The notes beneath the pieces are model-generated. The model was not told the origin of the DNA. It made no database searches and saw only the letters and a list, made by a program, of their open reading frames with translations. Position numbers and translations under genes: made by a program. A DNA stretch of 64,000 nucleotides from Prunella strophiata (taxonomy: Eukaryota > Chordata > Aves > Passeriformes > Prunellidae), in contig JAZBQD010000015.1 of assembly GCA_036583965.1 (NCBI GenBank), positions 23,527,310 to 23,591,309 of the forward strand. Direction: 5' to 3'. Positions 24,286 to 36,800 of this stretch are shown here, piece by piece (the stretch's first letter is position 1; every line of letters starts with the position of its first letter).

Positions 24286-27066
24286 CTTTTTGTGAAGTCA
24301 TCATTGTGATTGCAGAACTTCCATGCCAAATGTTTGGTACAAGAAAACAAAAAGAATGGAATTTTTTGTTCTGTAATATTTAAAAGGTTAGTGTAGCTTT
24401 ATTTCTTCTGCATATTATTTATTCTGTGTTTTAAGTGCCAAGAAAAAAGCTTTTTGAATGATAATGCAAGGTCTGTATATGTAGATTCCTCTGAGCAAAG
24501 AAACGTAATGGCCAAGTTTTCAAATTCTGAACACATATTGGTTTTTGCTTTCTGGTAGGAATTAGCTTCAGAATCATAGAGTTTTGAATCCTCCTCTGAA
24601 CTCAGAAGGAATTAAAATTCAACTATTTTGTGCTTTATTTAATAGCTACTTTGAAAGAGATCAAGGAGCCAGAAGATGTTGTAGGAAAAATAAAGACATG
24701 AGAATTCTCAAAATAAACTTCCCTGATCATCATGTTGAAAACCTCATTGTGACTATTTTTGTAAGCTAGCATCTTTACTACTAAGCTGTATTGAAAATGT
24801 GAAAACAACTAAATTCTCAGTTAATCAGTTTTAGATTACTTGGTTTTAAAGTGCTTCTAGTTACTACACAATAGGAGATTTCAAATTTGGAGGTTGGAAA
24901 GGTAAGAGAGTTTAGTAGGTTGCTTTGCCAGTAAAGTGTGAGATAGTTTTTTTCTAAAAGATAATCTGTTTTCAGAAAAGGTTAAGAGTAATTGCTGATA
25001 AGATACCATCAGTTTTTCAGATGGTAAACTTTTTTCCACCCCTAGTGAACATATAAAAGTATCATAAGGCTTGTAATGGCAGTTAAGGCATTACAGAATG
25101 GTCTTTTGTTTGCCCTGTAGCTGATTTGTATTTAATTTAAAGCCAGATTAGAGTTTATGACTACTTTAGGTTAACCTGAAATGTGTGACTGATAGACCGA
25201 AAAAAAAAATTACTTTTTCATGGTCTGTAAAGAGCTGTATCTTAGAGTATGTACAGATGCACTGAAGCACAGGGAACTGGGAAGGGATGCCAGTACATCA
25301 GTTAGATAATAAGGTTAATAGGGCAGCTGATTCTTAGTTTATAGCTGTTATCTAGTTGGTGTTTTGGGTCTGTGTGTGTCCGTCTGTCTCTGTTCCCCCT
25401 GCCTCCAGACTGGGCATTATATTCTGATTCAGCCTGAAGAGATGGTACGGATGCATGGTGTGATGACAGAATTATCCGATGACAGATAATAGGCTTTTAC
25501 AACATCAGATGTTTCGTGGTTTGGAGGCACGCTATTTCCAGTACAAAGGACAAATCAGAGACTGCCTATAATTACATGGCTTGAAATCCTGTGCTTCCCT
25601 TTTAAAGTACCATCCATATAGTAAGGAGTAACAAATGAAATGCTAGAGTTTGTGCTGCTGATATAGAACATGGGAAGTTTCCTTAGTTATGCCTTCTCTG
25701 AAGTTGCTTTTGCTTACATTGTCCAAAAAATTCTGATGTAAAAAAAACCCAGTTTCTGTTGTCAAACACTAGAAATAGTGATCACCTAAGAAAGCAGCTT
25801 GAGGCATTTAGGGAAGGTCTAATAGGACAGTCTGATCAGCACTCTTAATCCCAAAGGAATGTGCCAGTATGTTCAACAGAGAGACCAAATAGTCTAGGCA
25901 AGAATGGATACAAGTCTGCATGATCTAGGTGCCAGTAATTGAAAACACAAATGAGTGAATGGAGTAACTGCAAGTCAGTCTTGCAGTATGCACTCGTGCC
26001 ATGAGAAAATTCTTTGCAGAAGGATCTTTAGGTAATACTTAATTCTTTACTAACATCCTAAATTGTTATTCTGGCTGTGAAGTAGTTTAGTCAGGGACTT
26101 TTCATCTGTAGTTCTGAGGTCACAATTTCTGTGCAACATGCAAAGTTAAGACATCATGCATGCAGGACAAAGTTGCCTAACTGTACTTTTCTGGAAGTTT
26201 TTCTGATCCCTGAAGTTGACTTTTTTTGTGATGTAGGGAGAATGAATTTTATGCTTGTGAATTGCATAATCTTTTAGAGGGCAATTAATCTAAAGAAAAC
26301 TGCCTATTTTTCAGAATTGTTTTCTCACAGCACAGTACAAATATTTGCTATTTGTATCTATGTATATTATATGAAAACCTGAAATTGTTATGAAGTTAGC
26401 CATCTGTTTTGGAGATGGATTACTTCATTGTGTGTGAAATGGTAAAATGGCCATCACCAGAATTCTGACATGATAGGACTATTTACTGAAGTGCCTTAGT
26501 TGCTGAAATAATGGGAATTAATTACATAGATACTTTTAAAAGTTTTTTGAAAGGTTTTTTTAAGTTTTGCTCATTGGTATTTACTCCTTGCCAGCAGTAA
26601 TTTAAAGTCAATGGTATGTAATGCTGGTGTAAAATTACTTTTTGAGTTTAAAACAACCCTACATTGTGAACTTTTCACTTATTTTCATCTCATTAATTTT
26701 TGGCAAAACCTGGTTTTTTTCACATGTCAAAACAGGTATGCATTGCATACTTTGCATCAGTGGACAAAAGTAGCATCAGTATTATAAATGCACTTCCTGT
26801 TTTTTTTCTGTAACTGAAAGAAGATTTTGTTATAACTTGTTTTCCCAATCACAACCATGCACTATTAAAAAATGAACACATGTAACCTCTATCTCCAAAC
26901 AGGATAAGAAATTACACTCAATGTGTGTAATTTCGTGTATGTCTGATGGAACCAGTAACTGAATCATGCAGCTGAACACGTGAAATTTCAACTATGTATA
27001 GCATGTCAACTAATATAATAAACATCAACTACATAAAATATCCACTAGTTTTATCATGAAGGCACT

Positions 27067-27072
27067 TTTATT
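27067..27072 (-). terminator. Candidate CIBAR1 polyadenylation signal
   Basis: AATAAA on the minus strand about 675 bp after the CIBAR1 stop. A closer ATTAAA variant lies at 27526-27531. No strongly GT-rich downstream element was seen for either, so the site is uncertain. Confidence 0.3.
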
Positions 27073-27695
27073 TAAAAGCAAAGCAGCATTAAACATAACA
27101 TACTGGGCCAGGTCCTTATTTGTGACTGTTCATTCTGTATGTGTAAAGGAATCAAAAGTCATCTGAACCTCATGAAAGCCTGAGAAAAATGAAAATAAGA
27201 AAAAAAGTACACCTCACCATGCCTTCTGCCATCCAGGGTGGATAGCAAAATGAAATCTTAACAGGTTGTTGCTGCAAACAGTTTCTTAATTACTACAGTT
27301 ACTTTAGGATGTATAAACCCAATTATAACAGTTACAGCTAGAGTACTTAAAAAATTCAAGTGTATAGGTAGAGAGGTAATATACTTGCAAAATAATGAGA
27401 AAATAATGTTCATAACTGCTTGAAAGCTTAGTGCAGATTCTGGACACTGTTCATTATGTAAGTTTAAGCAAATGTGATTACAATATAACATCTATGCAAA
27501 TATAATACAGGCATCTATTTAAATATTTAATTTTCTAGCTACTGAAATTGCCCACTTTAGTGGATTTTTTGCATTCTTTGAAACTAGTCATTTCTTGTCT
27601 AGCACTCTAGAATCAGTGATTCTTGCTCCTGCTGGAATTCTAAATATATAGCTCCAGTGAAATTATAGATCCAACATACAAAAGCCTTTAGGTAA

Positions 27696-27729
27696 AGGGG
27701 TTTTTTTCCCCCTTAATAAAAAAACCCCT
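27696..27729 (-). repeat. Perfect 12-bp hairpin 15 nt after the CIBAR1 stop
   Basis: AGGGGTTTTTTT (27696-27707) and AAAAAAACCCCT (27718-27729) are exact reverse complements around a 10-nt loop. It lies in the CIBAR1 3'UTR. Confidence 0.8.
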
Positions 27730-27744
27730 CTTAGAATAGTTTTG

Positions 27745-27855
27745 TTATCTCACTTCCTTAGTAGCATCAAATTCGTCCTCCTCATCCTCCTCTTCATCAT
27801 CTTCATCGTCCTCCTCATCATCTTCTTCATCTTTTCTTAGCATTCTGCGGGAAAT
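27745..27855 (-). CDS. CIBAR1: CIBAR1 coding exon 8 (acidic C-terminus and stop)
   Basis: 111 nt including TAA. It encodes ISRRMLRKD, a nearly unbroken run of Asp/Glu from GAT/GAG/GAC codons, then FDATKEVR. The acceptor is TTTTATCAG; the next AG (CCCGCAG) 10 nt inside the exon would give an early stop. Human ends RLRKDQQAEDDEDDELD and VTEEE. Confidence 0.93.
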   Translation of the reverse strand: MSRRMLRKDEEDDEEDDEDDEEEDEEDEFDATKEVR

Positions 27856-30800
27856 CTGATAAAACAAAAATCCAACAAAAGGCTATCAACTGTTTGTTTT
27901 CTGCAAATAAAAATAATTTTCCATTTGCATTTTCAGCCTAAAAGTTTGTAGGGTTTTCATTTGGGGGAGGGGATAAGTTGTTTATTTATTAGCTCTTCAT
28001 AACATGCACACCAATGGAATAATACATGACACAGAATAAAAATACTATAATGATTTTTAGAAGCTAAAAAAATCCATGTAGTCCCTCAGAACTATTATAG
28101 GATAGGGAAAATGGTATTGTTTACCAAATTAATGCTAAAAATCAACAAGATGCAAATCAGTTCTTTCCTGGGTTGGCTGCTGAAGCAGCAGGCTGAAGAG
28201 GAGTATTAGGGCCTAATCCTATCTTGAAGACATCAGACCTCCTCAGTTAAAAGCTCAAAACGATGCTGCTCTAAGCTTTTTGCCTTTTTTTTTTTTCAAG
28301 AATGAATTAGACAAACTTAAGAGTCGTGATTCATAGATGAACTTCTTTTCTTTCCCTGCCCATCAGTGCTTGCCTTTAGAGTGACTCCTCTTTTTGGTTC
28401 ATCAAACATTAAAAACAAGTGCCAGCTGCCAAGCTTTCATCTCATTTGACAGATTCTGCAGTCTGTACTTTTTTTTAATGAGGGCTCAATCTAATTCCTA
28501 TTGAAGATAGATTCTTCACAGACAATGCAACATTTACAATTTAAAGAAGGATACATGTTTTTTTTTTTTCCTTTCCCCATAAGAAAGATAACATTGAAGA
28601 CAGTTATCCAAGTCATCTGGAATGCTTTTGAAAAATTTCAGGTTCAGTAGTTTTCTAAGGGCATCTGCAGCTCTAATTTTGGTTATATTTTCTGTGTCTT
28701 CTCACATACAGTGATATAACAAAAACCTCTGTACTGAAGACAGAGCTTGCTTTTTTTTTTAAGGCAGCTCCCTCTTTTAAAGGTCCTGAAATGCTCATTA
28801 TTAAATTGACTTCTGACATGTTATAATTCATACAGCCATGTATGTAATGTAAGTTTTTTGTGGGTGCATAAAGCAAACTGCAGTCATTGAACTTCTGAAA
28901 GAAGAAAAATCCTTAGTGTTGTTCATGCTCACAAAGTACATAATTTAGCTCAAAGCAAATACTTGCTTAAAAATTCCTGAACACAACAGAAAATGGAGTT
29001 AATCATTGGGTGAAGCTGGGTTAACTTGAGTTGAAATGTCTAAAGCAGCAGTCTCTGATTCTGTGAAAGAAGAAAATGACAATGGCAGTGATTTGTAATT
29101 GGAGTTTAAGGAATGCTGCAGATTGAGCCTGTTAAGGTGAAATCAATTTCACTGGGATAGACTAATTTTCTAAGTTTTTGTCCTAGTTCAAAGCATCTGA
29201 AATTCTTCAGCAGAAGTTGCATCATATTTCTGAAGAAAATCTCCCCCCTTTTCCTGAAATAGAAACTGTTTTGGCTTTATGGCTTTTTTCTGCTTACTAC
29301 TCAAATACCTCTGACCATGCAGCAATTAAGTAAATAGGATATTAAATATTATCACTGGTGGTGGTGAGATGGCTATCCCTAAGAACCAAACTGGAGCAGG
29401 GAAAGAAGGTGAGAAAAGAAATTCTCACCTTAAAAGAAATTTTAAATTGCAGTTTAAATCCAAGTTATTGTGCCAAAGAACTAAAACATACCAGTACTGA
29501 AATTTAATTTTTTGTAACTTAATGCAAAAAAAGAAGAATATGATAATTTTTTATTTATTTATTAATTATTTATTTTGACCATAAATAATTTTATGTAAAA
29601 ATTAATTCTGTGAGTTGCACGTAAGTGATGACAGTCCTTGCTTAAGCAGTTCAGCTCCACCTTTCACTGCAAATGCTACTTCAGAAACATGGCAATTCTC
29701 TCCATGTCTTAGTGATAGAACATTTGGATGCAGACATTTTGAATAATGGTTAAAATGATACTTTGCTGTCCTACATAGTGTCAATGCAAAAGTTTGTTAT
29801 ATTTAATTCATGTAGGTAAAACTTGTGTAGTTAAATTTGATTTAAAATATCTGGAAAAAGTCATTCTGTTTTGCTATAGTTCTAAAATATAAGCAGTATC
29901 AACCTGAATTGGTAAACCAAAATGTTGAGGATAAATTGCTAAGTGAAGTGTTGTAAAATGAAGGACATAGCTCTTGTGAGAAAATGAATCAAGCTCAAGG
30001 AGTACTTTAGATTTTTAACATATAGATAATACAGAAAGTTAGTCCATAGAGCCAGAAATAAATTCAAGCACTGGTATGTGTTAAATCCTCTGAAAAGACC
30101 TGAATTGTGTTACCTGGCACACTTTATTCTATGTGGTATGCAGTGACTTCCCACACTGTCCCCCACCTAGGTTAGTGCTTGTGTGTGTCTGTCTGTCCTC
30201 CCCTGCCCCACAGACTTGGGCCGTGTGATTCTGTGAACTGCTTCCCACATCATTTATACTGCTTTTCATTGGAAATTGCAAAGTACTACATTACAGACAG
30301 TAAAGGATTACTGTGCAGCAGGAAACTAGATGTGTCAAAAATTTCAGAGTGAAAGATCCACAGAAAAGATAAAACAAGTCACCTGCAGGTTTTTCTGAAT
30401 ACAGCATTTTTTTTTCCTCAAGAGATGTTTGGTGGTTCCAAAGATTAGAGCCCTTAGTGTAATTCAGCACCATGCTATTTACAGAATCAGAAAGGGCTGC
30501 CCTTTCTTCACTGCCCTATGATGACTGCATTAGTAGGGTGTTCCACCCCTTTCTTCTGCCATATGATCCTCCTCTGCAGACACACTGCACAGCCAAGTAA
30601 GATGACCTTACTTTGAATTGCACTGCAGTTTCCCTCTAGGTTTAGATGACTTCCTGTTCTTTTCAGGTAAGCTAGAGGTTATGAAAGCACTAACACCCAA
30701 AGTTATAATTAAGAGCAGTCTAGGAAATGAGAAAAGTTAACCTGCAAGTTAGTCAAAATAGGAGTTCAATTCCACCTCTGGGAGAAATTACAGTGTACTC

Positions 30801-33800
30801 CTCAGTTTTCTCATTTTGTGTTTTTTATCTGTTAGATTTTCTGAAGTAGCTTGAATATAAAATTTGCTTGAGTGACAGAGAGGATTGGCAAGTTACTCAG
30901 TCAAGGTTGTACTTCATGCACTGAATCACTAGGTTGTATCTCTTCAGATGACACAATTCATACTTTCAACAGAACAGCTCCACTGTAATAAATGATCCAT
31001 TCTGTGTTGAGAGCAGAGAAGGTGTAAAGTGTGTACAAAGTCAAGAAAAGTTTTCCTTACTACAATATCAATGCATGATTCTATTCAAAGAAGAAAGGTA
31101 AGATACAAGCATTTTAAATGTGGCCTTTGTCTTTAACTGAAACACTGGTAAGAATCATTGTAGTTACAGGATTACAGTTGCAATGAATTAAAAATAATTT
31201 AGCCACTTTGCAATGTCTGCAAGTTTGCTGCTGTAAACAGGTGGCAAAGACATTTGCATGGTAGCTGGTCCAAAAAGAGTGGTACTGTCTTCAACTGTTT
31301 CACTCATTTTTATCATCCTTTTCCTCACCTGCTGTGAATTTTCAGAGTATAAAAGGAGAGGTCTGTTGGTTATGGGTTTGCTCTGCTGCTAGAAGGTATC
31401 ACTAGTCTGGATTAGGATCCAGTAGAAAGGCCACACTCTAGAATCTGAATACTAAAAATATGCAAGTATTTAAAGAATGTCACTACTCTTTCAAATAAGC
31501 TCCTAGATCTCTTCTCTGCAAGATTCCACAGTTTGTTTGGAAAGTATTGCTGGAAATGGGATTTGTCAAAAGTAAGCAACACAGCTTTAAAAGCTGAGGG
31601 TTTTTTCCCTTCCATGATAAAGCTGCATTATCAAGAACCTATTATGATATTTTTGCCACTTGAAAGTTTCTTTACATTTCTGACAGTCCTGAACTGAGTA
31701 AAGACAGTGGATTCATGTGCATTAGCTAAAAGATTGTCTTAAGTAGAGCTTTAGTATAGTGATTTAGTATGTAGTTTTTTTCTTACCTGTGCTGTTCTCA
31801 GTGAAGATTTTGAGGAGCCAGTTCTTTGCAAGGGGGACTTGGAATTTGCACGAACTATGTCTAAGCGAGACTGATAGTCTGGTGGATAAAGTGAGCTCCG
31901 AAAAACCTGATCAAATGGAGAAAGCTGTGACTTAGATGCTTGCAAGCTAAGAATCACCAAGACTGAAGCTTGCAGAAATGGAGCACTGGAGAATGAAACT
32001 TTGATCTAGAGATGTGCATCGACTGTAGTTTGGACTGATCACTTTTAGCTGAAACAATGTCCTTGCTTAACCTGACACACATCAACATACTTATGTGGTC
32101 AAGGTAAACATTCTTCAGAGGCATTTACACAGGGAAAACTGCAATGGTTTCCCACCAGCATATGCAGCTGGATTTCAGGCTAAGCTAGAAGTATGAACCC
32201 CAGCAACTCCTTCAGGCTCTCCATTTCTTGCAAAGATGAACTCAACCCCTTCACAAGGAAATCCCTGCTGTCCGTCACAACTGCATCAGAAAAGTGTTAC
32301 TTGCAATGTATAGGAAATCTACAACTCAAGAAAAATTTGGGAAACCTCTGAGAATACATGGGAAAGCATGACATCCATTATATTGTCAAGCTATTTCAAT
32401 AACCAATACAGCTATATGTGCAAGACTTTAAGTCAAGGAGATGGTATATTATGGTGAGTATTTTTATGAAAAGTAAATAATTGTCCAATTAACAGGAAAT
32501 TTAAAATGAGATTAAAAATTTGGTTGTGAAAGACAAAGTACTGGCTTTAAGGAGATTGCTAAATTGATGCCATGTGATATTATAATTGTGAAACTAAAAT
32601 AGTACAAAATTGCCATAACATAGTTTAAATGAAGTAAAATGACCAAGCAGTCTCAAATACGACTGTCACTGAAGACTCGTGGTTTTTTAAGTCCTGTGCT
32701 AACTTGGTTCTGAGCTATGTCATAGACAATAAAATAGTGACTGGTAGGATTTACAAAAAAAGACTGAAAATGATCCAACTTTTTTGACAAACCAAGCATA
32801 CATACACAACACTACTTCCATGATATTAAGTTTAAAGACCAACATCCAGAAGAACTGCAAGAATGAACAAAGGACTGAAAAGTATATCTTGGGAAAGAGA
32901 GACTATAATTCAGAAAGAAAAGAAAGGCTGACTTGAAGCTGGTTACTGCAACAAGGCAAAAAACCCAATGTAATAAATAACAAATGTCTCTTAATTCTAG
33001 AACAGCCTAATAAAAATGATTAAAAGATGAAAACAAAAAAACAAAATTCAGGTTAGAGGAAGATCTTTTTTGTAGCTGTTAGTCTTTACATCATCTTATC
33101 ACAGCAGTATAAGATTTTTTGTATGTTCATCTTTAGAGCAAGACTCACTGCAAGAAGTGTTCTTTAAAAACTGTTTTATGTTTAGCTGAGCTTGGAGTGG
33201 CAGGTAATTTTGTGAGTCAGAATTCTGTGTTTTGTGGGAAAGATTAGATTGCCACTGCAGTTGCTCTCTCTGTTCTCTGAGATTACAAACCTGCATGTTC
33301 TTGCTGAAGAAGTGCAAAAAAAAAAAAAAAGCTTGGTATACATGAGTTTGTTCTGGGAACATGAAATATTTGTAGCATTTTTCTGTGTGGGACACAGTAG
33401 CCCAACTGTGAAAACTGCTTTAATATAGGAAGTAAACAGAAAAGCAAATCTCAATAACTCTTACCTCCAAATCTTCATTTTCATCAATATTTTGGATAGT
33501 CTGATAGGCAGCAGTATATATCTCTAAAGCTTTCCCATGGAACAACATTTCAATAGTTATAAATTCAGAAAATATGTTCTGAAAGCAAATGAAAAGAAAG
33601 CTTTTCTTAATGCAGTATATTTGCACTTCAAAAAATTACTGTATTCTGTGTTGGGTATTTATATGATGTAAATAACTGCATGATACTTAGTCCTTTTAAA
33701 TAGTCAAGACTTGAATTTTAGGCATTAAACATAAATTCTGGCTGGGCTATCACTTATGCAGTTATTATTTAATAATAAATTCTAAATAAATACTTCAAAT

Positions 33801-36800
33801 GTAAAGAGGAAACGCATTAGGAATAACATGTCTTACTGAAAAGTCACTTGATAATCTCCAACAGGCATTCCCAAGATACTGTCAGTCAGAAGTTTAGCTA
33901 TTTTGAAGACTGTCTTTTATAGCAGGTTGAGGTTATCTGTAGATTGTACATAATTTACAAATCTGTGAAATATTCATGAATACCATGAGATTTGCATTTC
34001 AGTGAATACTAGAATATTGCTAATCTTGCCCCTGACTAATATAGTAATTTTATTATGCAAGATGAAATGTGAGCACACATACTTTGATGTCCCTTATCTT
34101 CTGTTTCTCAAAATTATCAATGGTTTCCTCTAAGTGCCGAGTTGTTCGAGTAGCATCCAGCGTCGCTCTGTGCAGTTCATTTTCAGCCTGGTAAAGTAAC
34201 ACAAAGGTGAAATTAGTCTTGCATTTGATACAGAGCTATTTGCTGTAATTGCCATGATTTAAGTCTGAGTTTGCAAAACAATACATATCTGTGTGACAGA
34301 ATTTTAAATCTGTAGCTTAATGAACATATAAAGATGCCTTCTACACTGTTGTGACTTTGATGTGAAAGATGAAAAATGACCAGTTGCAGCCAGTCAGGAA
34401 AGTCCCTCTGCCTTGATTCATTTTCTGTAATAATCATGGGATAGTTTTACTGAGCCAGTCCTGACATCCCATTGACAACACAGTGACTGGGTTTAGGTAC
34501 TTAACCCAGCACAGGCCAGGGTGATGGGAGAGCAGGAAAGATCACCCCCTGTTTTCTACTGCAGATCAGCCTGGTGGGTCCAGAAAGATTCTTTTCCAGT
34601 ATAGTGTGCTGAACCTCATCTTAGTAAGTTTTTACAAATTATTTAAATATACAATTATAGCAGCAGCTGGAAGCTAATGTACTTATCCTGTAAATATCTC
34701 AATCTTGCAGGCTAGAGTTATTGTAATTCTTAGATTCAAATGCATTTCAGGTATTTTATGCTTTTAGTATTTTTGTATTATTAAAATATCTTACAAAAAA
34801 AATCTTCAACAGGGCACTGGGAAGGGGACACATCAACCAATTTTTAACACAGAGTTTTTCTTATTTTGTTACTACAAAAAGCATTTTAGATAGCTATTTT
34901 AATTAGATATAAACTTTATGGAAAGTTCACTACCATTTAATGAAAGATACTGAAACTATTCTGATTTTCAGAATTTCAAGTCTGAGAACTGTGCACTATT
35001 ACAAATGTACAGTTGTAAGAGCTTGCACTTGAAATCTACAAGATTTGGGTCTAAACTTCTGTTATTTTCCATACATTATTGGTCAAACATTATACACTAG
35101 TGATACTTACAGGCTTAGTCAGTAAGTATCATCACAAATCTATTTTGTCATGAGATTTGAAAGTAGTATATGGATCAAGTACTGTATCCTATGATCAAGT
35201 TGTAAGGTTCTTCCCATTTCTACTAAACTGCAACTTGAGAGGATTTCTTTTTAATGGAAAAAGACACCACAGGTCCAGTTTCTGTGATCTAGCTTTTAGT
35301 ATTACATATATAGAAACCTAAGGCATAAGGCATGCTCTAGTTCACTTCTTTGATTGTAATCTGCTAACCTTATTTTACAGGATTAGCAATTTGAAACAAT
35401 CTCCTTTCAAAAACAGCCTAAAATCAGAGACACAATTCTGCCATTATGGGGCAAACAAAATTGATAATGATCTTTAGTAATACATAATATCACATGTTCT
35501 TCTCTCTTTCTTGATTTTGCCCAAACCACAGGAGGGAAGAAGAGACATTTTGTGTATTTTCAATTACTTCAGTTAGTCACTCTGTAAGTGATGGCAGCTA
35601 TTATGCATATGCAGACCTTACACATACAAATACAGTATGTTATTTCTATGATAATCAAATACACCTCCTGAATACATCTGAGATTGGACATAATTTGTGC
35701 ACACATGCTTTGGGAGAGGAATTCTGTCTGTTTTACAGTGAAGTCTCTAAAGTCGCAGAGCCTGCACAGTTTGGACAACAGCGGTTTGGTGTTTTCTGAA
35801 CACTCACCTGTGACTGGAAATATTAGTAAAGGAAAAAATGGCAATGTAACAATCAATATTCATGGACGTGTTCATTTTCACTTCTACTTTTAATATACTG
35901 TGAACTATTTCAAAACATCTATATATTTAGTGCTATTATTATGTTGTCTGAAGCCTCAAGGCTGTAATATGTAAAGGTTGCTGGAGCTTTGCTAGAATTC
36001 AAGTATCCAGGCCAAAAGATTTCAGGACAGCTGTTTGTTTGGACTGAGGGCTTGGTTATTTATTTTTAAAAGAATAGAATAAAAAGCTGGCAACCTACAG
36101 TTTAGCAGACTTCTTCAGGAAAAAAAATCTATTTTTATTTACAGAAGTGTATTTTTAAAAATCTGGTCATGTTTTCCTTTCAAAGCTGTGCTAACACACT
36201 ATTTGTAAGATGAGAGTGAGTACAGACTCTTTGCTATCTGTGGCCAAAGTTGTTCACTGCTGCAACATCACAGCTGCTCAAGAATAAGAGAACCCCTGCA
36301 GGAGCCCAGCTGCTGTGCTCTAATGTGGTAAAGCCTCTCTTAGACCTGAAAGCTGACCTGCACACACCCTCAAAAGCAAATTAACACATTCCTGCTCCTA
36401 ATACCTTTTTATGTGTTTTAAGTGTCAATCTGGCCTTTTAAGTGTCAGTCACTTTAAAATGCTAATAGGCAGCATTTGGTGCTTTTGCCATGCGAGATTT
36501 TATAACTCTTCAGGCAAAGCCTTAAGTGTAGAAAACAGGTGTTACAAGAAGCTAAGTCACAGAAGAGTATCTGGGAGAAGCTCAGAAAAGAAACAAGAAG
36601 AAATGAACTAGGTGCCAGTGACATACTCATGAAATGAAATAGGAATTAGCTCGAGGGAGAAAAATGGGACCAGTCTCCCTTTGGGAAAAAACAGCTTATT
36701 GTTATAATTTACTCCTTTAATTCCAACATAAGAGAACTTTCCAACACAGCTCAAGTTCTAACCCTGTGGCTGACACATGTCTGTCTTTATTACACAAGGA

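Larger units (their letters stand above)
23276..27744. other. Convergent intergenic region and 3'UTRs between RBM12B and CIBAR1
   Basis: About 4.5 kb of AT-rich sequence between the two tail-to-tail genes. Apart from possible extended 3'UTRs, the old CR1 fragment and the hairpin near 27.7 kb, no gene or RNA was recognised. Confidence 0.6.

Noticed and set aside
27841..27845. Alternative acceptor CCCGCAG for CIBAR1 exon 8
   Set aside because: Using it gives a stop after five codons, whereas the TTTTATCAG acceptor yields the conserved RKD and acidic tail.
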